5,617 nt of DNA from Candidatus Nitrosotalea sp. FS (GTDB lineage: Archaea > Thermoproteota > Nitrososphaeria > Nitrososphaerales > Nitrosopumilaceae). The stretch is from assembly GCF_011319475.1 (NCBI RefSeq), contig NZ_RCMC01000058.1:7078-12694 (forward strand), in the 5' to 3' direction. Numbering within the stretch: position 1 is the stretch's first letter; the number at the start of each line of letters is the position of its first letter. The notes beneath the pieces were generated by a model that saw only the letters and a list, made by a program, of their open reading frames with translations, did not search any database and was not told where the DNA came from. Both the position numbers and the translations under genes were made by a program. Below are positions 1 through 5,617 of this stretch, piece by piece.

Positions 1-756
1 TCTGGAATCTGGCAAATTGGTGCAACTGGCGGTGTAATGCATGTACGCGCACAAATTGTAGTAAATTCCACAAATGCTGCATATGGAATAAACACAGACA
101 AGGTAATCACATCTTCTCCGCTAAAACAATTCAAATCTGGAATAAAACCAGAATATGTAAAATGTAGTCAGAATCTTCATTTGATAATCAAGGCAGAAGA
201 TGGCTCTTTTGCATGTGTTACAATAGAAACAGGAAAGAATCTAGCAATGCGTGGCTGGGCAACTACATTTGGAACAGGGATTTCAACAAACGATTACTAT
301 ACAAAATGTGACACTCTATACCCACAATCTGATACTGGAATTGCAGTACTATACATGCCTGTAAATTCAATTGGAAAAGTATGTGTGCAATACCATAATC
401 TTAACAATACTCCTACTGGTATTGGAATGAGAATATTTGAGGCAAACGATCTGACTCAAAATGCATCAAATGTTACTGCATGGACGTATGATTCCACACT
501 TGAGGCAAATGCAAACAAGACAATAGTTTATTTTATAAAAACTGGAACTAGCGCAGGATTTTACGGTGCATCTCTGAATTGCGGTGGAATCCCGCTTGCA
601 GTAGGATATGATGCCAACTCTACAATAACTGCAAGTGATTTTCCATGGATTGGACATGTCTTCAATTGTGAAATAATAACGTATGAGAGCCATATGGAAG
701 GCACTGCTGGAATTGACGTCAGATATATTCCATATTCCTATGTTGGGTTGAAATGA
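1..756 (+). CDS. Secreted KQF-module protein with Cys-rich C-terminal beta domain (5' partial)
   Basis: The reading frame is open from base 1 (SGIWQIGATGGV before the first Met at 37), so the gene begins outside the window. Met37 is an unlikely start because no signal peptide follows it, whereas every downstream neighbour has one. Counting from Met37, residues 26-75 form the two-Cys KQF module (PLKQF, C43, C60, RGW). Residues about 80-239 are a predicted beta-rich domain with four more cysteines (C91, C116, C182, C211), which could form two disulfides, and it ends in an IPYSY motif. I recall similar C-terminal domains in thaumarchaeal hypothetical proteins but know of no function. Six N-x-S/T sequons fit an exported glycoprotein. 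There is no C-terminal membrane anchor. The stop overlaps the next start by four bases (ATGA), which implies coupled translation. The coding call is secure; the function is unknown. Confidence 0.88.
   Translation, partial: SGIWQIGATGGVMHVRAQIVVNSTNAAYGINTDKVITSSPLKQFKSGIKPEYVKCSQNLHLIIKAEDGSFACVTIETGKNLAMRGWATTFGTGISTNDYYTKCDTLYPQSDTGIAVLYMPVNSIGKVCVQYHNLNNTPTGIGMRIFEANDLTQNASNVTAWTYDSTLEANANKTIVYFIKTGTSAGFYGASLNCGGIPLAVGYDANSTITASDFPWIGHVFNCEIITYESHMEGTAGIDVRYIPYSYVGLK
112..261 (+). other. KQF two-Cys module, copy 1
   Basis: This stretch encodes SSPLKQFKSG, then Cys, then 16 residues, then Cys-Val, and closes with MRGWA. The Cys-to-Cys spacing is 17, as in copies 2 and 3. It sits N-terminal to the Cys-rich beta domain. 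The paired cysteines probably form a disulfide (inference). Confidence 0.8.
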
Positions 757-1373
757 AAATCCTACATTATTTCATAATTGCAGTAATAGGAATAGTGGCA
801 GTTGTATCTTCTTTTGATATGGTATTTGCACAAAATGTAATGGGGTATGGCTTTTGTTGTGCACACACATCATCAGAATCATATCCATCTCCATTGAAGC
901 AATTCAAGTCAGGAATAGCCGCAAACAATGTAATCTGTAGACAAGATCTGCAACTGTTGATTGAAAATCATGAAGGATCACCAATATGTGTCAAGCCAAA
1001 CTCTGCTTTCAAGCTATTACGCCAAGACTGGTCATATCCTGTAAATTGTAAGTATGCTCAAGATGGATTTACTGCAGGGGTGGAAGGCATCATAGTCATT
1101 GAAAAGAATGCAAGTAACGCATATTCTGACAAGTCATATTCTCCACAAAACAGCACCGTGATTATCGGTTGGAACGAGACTGTGTCTTGGGAAAATCTTG
1201 ATGATACCTCTAGTAGTGTCACAAGTGATTGGAATCTTTTTGACTCTGGTCCAATTCTTCCTGGAAAAGATTGGCAGCATAGTTTTGAATGTGCTGGAAA
1301 TTATGGATATCATAGTGAACCACATCCTTGGATGAGGGGATGGATCAGAGTATTGCCCCCAATTGGACGATAA
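753..1373 (+). CDS. Secreted KQF-module/cupredoxin-like protein lacking two copper ligands
   Basis: This 206-residue protein has a signal peptide (MKILHYF, then a hydrophobic run, with likely cleavage after VFA27). A C35-C36 pair follows. Residues 45-94 are the KQF module (C62, C79, W93). Residues about 104-202 match the plastocyanin/cupredoxin pattern of archaeal blue-copper proteins: YSPQNSTVIIGW, TVSWENLDD, VTSD, FDSG, PG-x-x-W-x-H-x-F, Y-x-Y-x-x-x-x-HPWM, G-x-I-x-V. The usual first ligand His before TVTS is Ser154 and the ligand Cys before HPWM is Ser188. Only His191 and Met194 remain, so an ordinary type 1 copper site is not expected. His176, His187 and C99/C180 are nearby alternatives for metal binding or a disulfide. 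The start overlaps the upstream stop (ATGA), and the stop lies one base before the next ATG. The fold is fairly sure. Electron transfer is doubtful; a structural or different metal role is possible. Confidence 0.9.
   Translation: MKILHYFIIAVIGIVAVVSSFDMVFAQNVMGYGFCCAHTSSESYPSPLKQFKSGIAANNVICRQDLQLLIENHEGSPICVKPNSAFKLLRQDWSYPVNCKYAQDGFTAGVEGIIVIEKNASNAYSDKSYSPQNSTVIIGWNETVSWENLDDTSSSVTSDWNLFDSGPILPGKDWQHSFECAGNYGYHSEPHPWMRGWIRVLPPIGR
885..1034 (+). other. KQF two-Cys module, copy 2
   Basis: This stretch encodes PSPLKQFKSG, Cys62, Cys79 (spacing 17), a CVKP motif and a closing QDWS, where the usual RGW has become QDW. It lies between the signal peptide and the cupredoxin-like domain. Confidence 0.8.
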
Positions 1374-1374
1374 C

Positions 1375-1962
1375 ATGAAAACTCTACATCTTTCAATACT
1401 AGTAGGATTGGGAATTGTTGTTACTGGTCTAGTTCTTGTCTTTTCTCAACCACATAACCCTACATTTGAAGAACGACTTGGCAATCCGACACAAACATGG
1501 TTATCACATAATGGTACAATACTGATTCTCAACCAGACATCCGACAAACCAGAATACAAAGTAGGAGAAAACATAACGATCTCTACTGAGTTGATAAACG
1601 TGGGAAACAAAAGCGTAAATGTTGGTTATTGGCCTCCCTTGGTTGTTCTAGAAATTAAAGATCAAAAGGGTGCACTTGTGTGGCCTGAAAATACTAACCT
1701 TGGGATTATCGAGGAAAATTATAGTGTAGAAACAATAAGACCTGGAGAACATCTTAATGAGAAACCATGGGGAAACGGTAATTTTACCAACATGTCTTAT
1801 GAGATGCCTCTGCCTCAGTTACATGTACCAGGAAAATACACTGTAGTATCAATGGCATTATTTACATTCAATATAACTACTGATAGTCGTGGACATAGAG
1901 AACCAACAGGTCTTACAACACAACTCTGGTCAAAACCAATCCAGATTACGGTATTGCCATGA
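1375..1962 (+). CDS. Secreted Ig-fold protein, BsuPI-like
   Basis: The start is set at ATG 1375. A TTG at 1363 is in frame and would add four residues (MDDN), but the ATG gives MKTLHLS, matching the starts of the neighbouring genes, and sits one base after the upstream stop. The 195-residue product has a signal peptide or N-terminal anchor (hydrophobic residues 7-23, possible cleavage after VFS24). Residues about 50-195 form one beta-sandwich with the pattern Y-x-x-GE-x-I-x-I, L-x-NVGN, a G-x-LVW strand, RPGE and VPGKYTV. This resembles the BsuPI/intracellular proteinase inhibitor Ig-like family and related archaeal surface domains, so the inhibitor label is only a fold analogy. There is no cysteine and no KQF module, unlike the two genes before it. 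It has eight N-x-S/T sequons. It is probably the last gene of its transcription unit, since a 150-base gap with a promoter follows. Confidence 0.88.
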   Translation: MKTLHLSILVGLGIVVTGLVLVFSQPHNPTFEERLGNPTQTWLSHNGTILILNQTSDKPEYKVGENITISTELINVGNKSVNVGYWPPLVVLEIKDQKGALVWPENTNLGIIEENYSVETIRPGEHLNEKPWGNGNFTNMSYEMPLPQLHVPGKYTVVSMALFTFNITTDSRGHREPTGLTTQLWSKPIQITVLP

Positions 1963-2021
1963 TGATGCACTGAAAAGGAACCCAGTTTATGTAAATTAGT
2001 CACAATGGAACGCAAAAATGC

Positions 2022-2031
2022 ACTGTACAGT
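2022..2031. promoter_or_regulatory. Perfect 10-bp palindrome, possible operator
   Basis: ACTGTACAGT reads identically on both strands. It lies about 60 bases before the TATA-like box of the next gene, in the gap after the BsuPI-like gene. Palindromes like this can bind dimeric regulators, but one site this short can also arise by chance. Confidence 0.25.
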
Positions 2032-2052
2032 AGAATCCGACCAGGTCTACCC

Positions 2053-2057
2053 TTTTT
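2053..2057 (+). terminator. Possible oligo-T terminator of the first gene block
   Basis: A run of five T lies about 90 bases after the stop at 1962, with no convincing hairpin before it. Archaeal termination often uses such T-tracts. The same bases, continuing into AAA, could instead be an upstream TATA-like box, so the call is weak. Confidence 0.22.
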
Positions 2058-2059
2058 AA

Positions 2060-2115
2060 ACTAGAAGAATTATACACGAATTTTTTATGATATGTCCATC
2101 CAGTACATCTAGATG
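2060..2115 (+). promoter_or_regulatory. Promoter of the block 2 genes, copy A of a duplicated element
   Basis: A TATA-like box TTTTTTATGATAT begins at 2081, followed by the conserved TCCAGTACA at 2099-2107. The segment from 2061 aligns without gaps to 4951-5005 upstream of the last gene, with 40 of 55 bases identical by eye. The box lies about 25 bases before the start codon, so the transcript should be leaderless or nearly so. There is no Shine-Dalgarno sequence. The constant spacing to ATG 2116 in both copies helps choose the start. Confidence 0.62.
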
Positions 2116-4095
2116 ATGAAAATTCTATATTTTTCAATAATTATTACGTTTATACTCACACTTGGAATAAATGGTTCCGCATATGGACAGCATGTCCAAA
2201 CTTCTCCTATGCTAACCGTGTGGACGGACAAGCCAAATTATGTCACAAATGATACCGTCACAATTACAGGATATGTAGATAAATCAGAGACTAAATTTGT
2301 ACACCAACTTGAGGTAGCAATTTCAAACCCCTACGGTGATTGGTATAGGCAAGACCAACTTCCAGTTGATCCGGATGGAAGATTTAGTTACCAATTTAAA
2401 ATTGAAGGAAACCATACCATCAGTGGTCATTATCTTGTTAGAGTATGGTCCATTGATGAAGATGGTATTGACGTTGGAACATCATTTAATGTGGATTCAA
2501 CAATAAACTCTTCTACAGTAAACATATTGGTAAAACAAGGTTCTGTAGGATTATCATACTCTGGAGATAACATTACAGAGACAATTGAATACAGCATAAC
2601 AGTTGAACCAAGATTTGCAGGCTCAGTATATGTAGACATTTTCAAGAATAATCATCTCTTGAGAACTGACACTTTGGGGACTCCTGACATAATGTCCATG
2701 TCAGGATCTGGAGAGCAGTATTATTATTACAAATTAGCTATTAATGGAAAGAAAGACCAGGACACATACAAAATTGATTTCAGGTATGGTGGCAAAGTCC
2801 TAGAGAAGGTCATTCCTATCACAAGCACTACAAATGGAATAATAGATGACACGGCAGTTAGCATTCCAACTCCCATAAAGCAATTCACATCAGGAACTGC
2901 GCCAAAAGATATAGCCTGCAGGAAAGATCTTTTGTTGATCTTCAAATCATCTAATGAGACACCTATCTGCATCAAGCCTGATAATGCAAAGAAACTAGAA
3001 TCGCGTGGATGGGCAATATCTCAATATCATGATCCTGAAGCTAAACCCAAGATCAAGTTGTATGATTATTCCTATGACGGGATAGACAAGGACCACGGCA
3101 TTGTATCAATCAATAATCAAACTTTCTACCAGACCACGCTTGGCTATTCTGTGTATGATCTACCAAAGAAAGCATCAACATCATTTCATGATGTGGTTTT
3201 TGCTTTTCCTCAAGGAAGCCTGATTACTCCCGGTTCCAGCTTTGTAATGCTTGATATGAAATTCCATGATGGTTCTGAAGAGACCTACGGTGGAACAGCT
3301 CTTGTTCAAAATGGAACTGTCACCAAAATTGGTGGAATTCCAATTCCAACTCAATATGGTCCGCATGTAGCAACAAACTCAATTACAATTCTTGGTAATC
3401 ATACACTGCCGCAAGCTGGAATTACCATATATCATGATAAAATAAAACTACTTGTAAGCGTTGACCAACTGTTGACTGGAGACAATGCTGTAAACAGTAC
3501 AGCACAAGTTGTTCCACAATGTCTAACTCACATACTAAAGCAAACCGTATTTTCGGGATATGCGGGAGCTCTGAGCTGCCCAATAATGGGTTATCATGTG
3601 TCAAGTGAGATGAAAAACTATACTGGTTTTCATGAAATATCTGATATATTGTATACAAGCTCTGTTGTTGGACCAAATACCTACGTTGGCACTCTGCAAG
3701 AAGAATTAGACAAGTCAGGAAATGGAAGAATGGAAAAAAATCTTGTTTTAGAACCAGGACATAATGCTACAATCACATACAAAATTACACTACATACCAT
3801 AAAATGTAATGGGGAATGTCCTGACAAATTCAACTTTCCAACTCAAGCTAATCTAACAAATGACGTAGAACTTGTACATAGAGAAAATAATGAAATGTCA
3901 TACTCTCATGAAGGCCTTGTGGTGAAATACGACCCACCATCTGAATCTCTTGTGGATGGCCAAACTGTCACTCTAAAAGCCAACATCTCTGCGTCAAAAG
4001 ACGTACCTCGAGGAACATACTGGTTGATACTTGTTCCTGGAAATTGTGTTGGTGGACCTTTGATATTGCTTACTGTATCGGACTGTGAAAAATGA
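2116..4095 (+). CDS. Large secreted mosaic protein: MG2/Ig-like domains, KQF module, Cys-containing C-terminal region
   Basis: Two adjacent ATGs exist at 2113 and 2116. The second is preferred because it keeps the promoter-to-start distance equal to that of the gene at 5006 and gives MKILYFS, like the neighbours. The 659-residue product has a signal peptide (likely cleavage after AYG24). Residues about 32-127 form an MG2/Ig-like domain (WTDKPNY, TVTITGYVD, NPYG, DPDGRFSY, GHYLVRVW) of the kind common in thaumarchaeal surface proteins. Residues about 134-236 are a second beta domain. Residues 250-300 are the KQF module (C268, C285, RGW). Residues about 308-600 are unrecognised. The last about 60 residues are an Ig-like stretch with PRGTYWLILVPGNC, GGP and a final Cys. 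It has about 13 N-x-S/T sequons and no C-terminal anchor. It is the first gene of its block, and its stop overlaps the next start (ATGA). A cell-surface or secreted structural role is inferred; no catalytic motif was seen. Confidence 0.9.
   Translation: MKILYFSIIITFILTLGINGSAYGQHVQTSPMLTVWTDKPNYVTNDTVTITGYVDKSETKFVHQLEVAISNPYGDWYRQDQLPVDPDGRFSYQFKIEGNHTISGHYLVRVWSIDEDGIDVGTSFNVDSTINSSTVNILVKQGSVGLSYSGDNITETIEYSITVEPRFAGSVYVDIFKNNHLLRTDTLGTPDIMSMSGSGEQYYYYKLAINGKKDQDTYKIDFRYGGKVLEKVIPITSTTNGIIDDTAVSIPTPIKQFTSGTAPKDIACRKDLLLIFKSSNETPICIKPDNAKKLESRGWAISQYHDPEAKPKIKLYDYSYDGIDKDHGIVSINNQTFYQTTLGYSVYDLPKKASTSFHDVVFAFPQGSLITPGSSFVMLDMKFHDGSEETYGGTALVQNGTVTKIGGIPIPTQYGPHVATNSITILGNHTLPQAGITIYHDKIKLLVSVDQLLTGDNAVNSTAQVVPQCLTHILKQTVFSGYAGALSCPIMGYHVSSEMKNYTGFHEISDILYTSSVVGPNTYVGTLQEELDKSGNGRMEKNLVLEPGHNATITYKITLHTIKCNGECPDKFNFPTQANLTNDVELVHRENNEMSYSHEGLVVKYDPPSESLVDGQTVTLKANISASKDVPRGTYWLILVPGNCVGGPLILLTVSDCEK
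2863..3015 (+). other. KQF two-Cys module, copy 3
   Basis: This stretch encodes IPTPIKQFTSG, then two Cys with spacing 17, a CIKP motif and RGWA. It lies in the middle of a long protein, directly after two Ig-like domains, so the module is not restricted to the N-terminus. Confidence 0.8.
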
Positions 4096-4931
4096 AAACA
4101 CTACATCTCTTTATTATCTCCACAACAGTTCTTCTAGTGCCAGTCATGATGAACAATCATGCACTTGGTGGATGTCTTGTTGGAGGTGATTGGCCAAATG
4201 CTCCATGTTATGATCTTCCAGGTCATACAATAGACAAGAACACGCTGCGTGAACAATGGGCTCCATATTATCAGTACAAAGGAGCAAGCTGGATGGAGAT
4301 GATGAAAACTCAAATGATTGATGCAATAAAAAATGGAACCATAAATTATTGGAGCGGTTATAGTGATGCAACCGGTAATGTCTGGACGTATTATTCTCTA
4401 AATGATAAAGTTCCTTTTTTTATTCCGCCTGGGGCACAAAATTACACCAAGCCCGATCCGATACCTTCCCCTTTGCAGCAATTCCGGGCAGGAACGCCAT
4501 TAGAGGATACTCAATGCAAGGAGAATTTTGTTTTGTGGTTAAAGTCTGACAATATTCCTGTATGCGTGAACAGGCAAACCTTTTCGTCTTTACTTCAGCG
4601 GGGATTTTTATTGCCTGATTCATATAATCAATTTGCACTAAATGAGGCAAAAAGGTTCATTCGTTCCAGTCCTACTTTTGAGTTTGACGGAATGGAAAAT
4701 ACTCTAAAACTTTCAGTAAGTTCAGTTGAGGAATCATTTCCGCCTATTACCTTGATTCTTGCCACGTTTGACAGCGCAACTCCTGGTTATGGAAATGAAA
4801 ACAGAATGGAAATGCCTCCACATCTTACTCATCATAACATGTCAATTGTGATATCTAATACCAATCAAGTGTCACAGGCTATAATTGATAAACAGTGGGA
4901 TGAGCTTAAACAAAAATTTCTAAAATATTAG
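4092..4931 (+). CDS. Secreted three-part protein with central KQF module
   Basis: The start ATG overlaps the preceding stop (ATGA). The 279-residue product has a signal peptide (MKTLHLFII, likely cleavage near ALG26). The mature N-terminal part has GGCLVGGDWPNAPC, then a helical-looking stretch REQWAPYYQYKG and WMEMMKTQMIDAI, up to about residue 90. Residues 124-173 are the KQF module (C142, C158). Here the Cys spacing is 16 and the closing RGW has become RGF. Residues about 185-279 form a C-terminal domain with FEFDG, PGYGN, a His-rich PPHLTHH, and IIDKQWDEL. I recall both flanking domains, or close relatives, in other thaumarchaeal hypothetical proteins without assigned function. The His-rich stretch could bind metal, but that is only a guess. 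It has three N-x-S/T sequons and is the last gene of block 2, since a promoter follows within 75 bases. Confidence 0.9.
   Translation: MKTLHLFIISTTVLLVPVMMNNHALGGCLVGGDWPNAPCYDLPGHTIDKNTLREQWAPYYQYKGASWMEMMKTQMIDAIKNGTINYWSGYSDATGNVWTYYSLNDKVPFFIPPGAQNYTKPDPIPSPLQQFRAGTPLEDTQCKENFVLWLKSDNIPVCVNRQTFSSLLQRGFLLPDSYNQFALNEAKRFIRSSPTFEFDGMENTLKLSVSSVEESFPPITLILATFDSATPGYGNENRMEMPPHLTHHNMSIVISNTNQVSQAIIDKQWDELKQKFLKY
4461..4610 (+). other. KQF two-Cys module, copy 4 (divergent)
   Basis: This stretch encodes IPSPLQQFRAG, Cys142, Cys158 (spacing 16) with CVN, and RGFL in place of RGWA. It is the most divergent of the four copies but keeps both cysteines and the PSPL-x-QF start. Confidence 0.72.
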
Positions 4932-4949
4932 ATGTACTGATGACTAGAC

Positions 4950-5005
4950 ACTAGAAGAATCCTACACCAGTTTTTTAAATCATGTCAGTCCAGTACAGGT
5001 ACAAA
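4950..5005 (+). promoter_or_regulatory. Promoter of the NTR-like gene, copy B of a duplicated element
   Basis: This segment holds CTAGAAGAAT, then a TATA-like box TTTTTTAAAT at 4971-4980, then TCCAGTACA at 4989-4997, and ends at ATG 5006. The box lies 25 bases before the start, which fits an archaeal TATA box with a very short leader. It is the counterpart of the element at 2060-2115. CAGTACA at 4991-4997 is the inverse of TGTACTG at 4933-4939, just after the preceding stop. Confidence 0.62.
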
Positions 5006-5617
5006 ATGAAAAATTGGCGTCTTTCAATAATAGTTCTTATTGCATGTGCAGTATTTCTAATAATCTCACATAATGTATATGCAAGTACATGTGCTGTTAA
5101 AGAAACAATTTATTCCGCACCTGAATTTTTCTTACTCTCAGACAATGTCTTTGTTGGGAACGTAACATCCATTACTGATTACGGAAATCAACAATGGCAA
5201 GTACACTTTGACATAGAGAAGATTTGGAAAGGTACTGCAACTAGGCAAACATCAACAGTCATGGCACATACTCTGCAAGCATGCGGTTATTCCATAAATG
5301 TAGGAGAAAAATATTTAATTTACACAAACGGTTCTCCGTCTACCATCAATCCAATATCTTCTAAACTGTATTCTGATGCACAAAATGACATTGCATTGTT
5401 TGATGATCCAAAATTCCAAGCTAAGGAGAAAGTCAAAGAAGATCTAAACAAGAAACTCGAGATTGCACAAGGCACAGTGGAAAGCATGATGATGGACAAA
5501 TCATCACACATACCAATTAACGGGGTAGGAGTTGATGAGGTAAACTCTACTCTTGATATCATGATTGACGATGAAAAAGCTACACTTTCTGTAGAACAAT
5601 ACACACAAAATCTGAAA
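5006..5617 (+). CDS. Secreted NTR/TIMP-like protein (3' partial)
   Basis: The frame runs from ATG 5006 to the window edge without a stop, giving at least 204 residues. MKNWRLSIIV starts a signal peptide with likely cleavage after VYA26. The mature protein begins STC with C29. Residues 29-108 follow the NTR/TIMP-like OB-fold pattern: Cys near the new N-terminus, DNVFVGNVTSI, a V-x-F-x-I-x-K-x-WKG strand, then QACGY (C93) and GEKYLIY. C29 and C93 could pair. Residues about 125-160 are charged and probably helical (AKEKVKEDLNKKLEIAQG). Residues 170-204 begin another segment (NGVGVDEVNSTLDI) whose domain is cut off. It lacks a KQF module in the visible part. TIMPs inhibit metalloproteases, but bacterial and archaeal members of this fold have no settled role, so inhibition is not claimed. 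The start is supported by promoter spacing and the MK-type signal peptide. Confidence 0.87.
   Translation, partial: MKNWRLSIIVLIACAVFLIISHNVYASTCAVKETIYSAPEFFLLSDNVFVGNVTSITDYGNQQWQVHFDIEKIWKGTATRQTSTVMAHTLQACGYSINVGEKYLIYTNGSPSTINPISSKLYSDAQNDIALFDDPKFQAKEKVKEDLNKKLEIAQGTVESMMMDKSSHIPINGVGVDEVNSTLDIMIDDEKATLSVEQYTQNLK

Noticed and set aside
37..39. ATG 37 as the start of the first gene
   Set aside because: The frame stays open to base 1 and no signal peptide follows ATG 37, so the true start is probably upstream of the window.
1363..1365. TTG 1363 as start of the BsuPI-like gene
   Set aside because: It overlaps the previous gene and adds only MDDN before a conserved MKTLH-type start at ATG 1375.
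753..1373. Calling the gene a functional plastocyanin
   Set aside because: Two of four type 1 copper ligands are serine, so electron transfer cannot be claimed from the fold alone.
1965..2025. Direct repeat ATGCACTG at 1965 and 2018
   Set aside because: Eight bases, two copies, not present at the other promoter; chance is a sufficient explanation.
2727..2975. Minus-strand open frame with a hydrophobic stretch
   Set aside because: It is antisense to the mosaic protein across its KQF module, with no promoter or start signal; it is a shadow frame.
3333..3342. Palindrome TGGAATTCCA
   Set aside because: It lies inside coding sequence for a GGIPIP stretch and is explained by codon use; no partner element is nearby.
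5320..5604. Minus-strand open frame of 94 codons
   Set aside because: It lies fully inside the plus-strand NTR-like gene, which has a signal peptide, promoter and family pattern; the antisense product has none of these.

Overview
The window looks like a piece of an ammonia-oxidising archaeon (Nitrososphaerota/Thaumarchaeota, most likely Nitrosopumilales). The reasons are AT-rich DNA, tightly packed genes without clear Shine-Dalgarno sequences, TATA-like boxes about 25 bp before start codons (short-leader or leaderless transcripts), and secreted proteins carrying a two-cysteine module of the type PSPLKQF-x-SG...C...CV-x-P...RGW. I remember that module as common in this phylum; this was not checked against a database.

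All six genes lie on the plus strand and appear to encode exported, N-glycosylation-sequon-rich proteins. Block 1 (1-1962) holds a 5'-truncated gene with a KQF module and a Cys-rich beta domain, then a KQF plus cupredoxin-like protein that has lost two of the four copper ligands, then a cysteine-free Ig/BsuPI-like protein. Its promoter lies left of the window. Block 2 (about 2060-4931) starts from its own promoter. It holds a 659-residue mosaic protein with Ig/MG2-like domains around a KQF module, and a 279-residue protein with a KQF module between two other domains. Block 3 (4950 to the window end) starts from a second promoter nearly matching that of block 2. It begins a gene for a secreted NTR/TIMP-like protein that is cut off by the window edge.

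Within blocks the genes touch or overlap: ATGA overlaps at 753-756 and 4092-4095, and one base between stop and start at 1374. They are probably cotranscribed and translationally coupled. There are no RNA genes, mobile elements or CRISPR arrays.

The unifying feature is modular reuse. The same kind of signal-peptide start (MK-[IT]-L-H/Y-like) and the same roughly 50-residue KQF module are joined to different partner domains, and two transcription units share a copied promoter plus leader. This suggests a set of co-regulated envelope or extracellular proteins. Their function cannot be read from the sequence.
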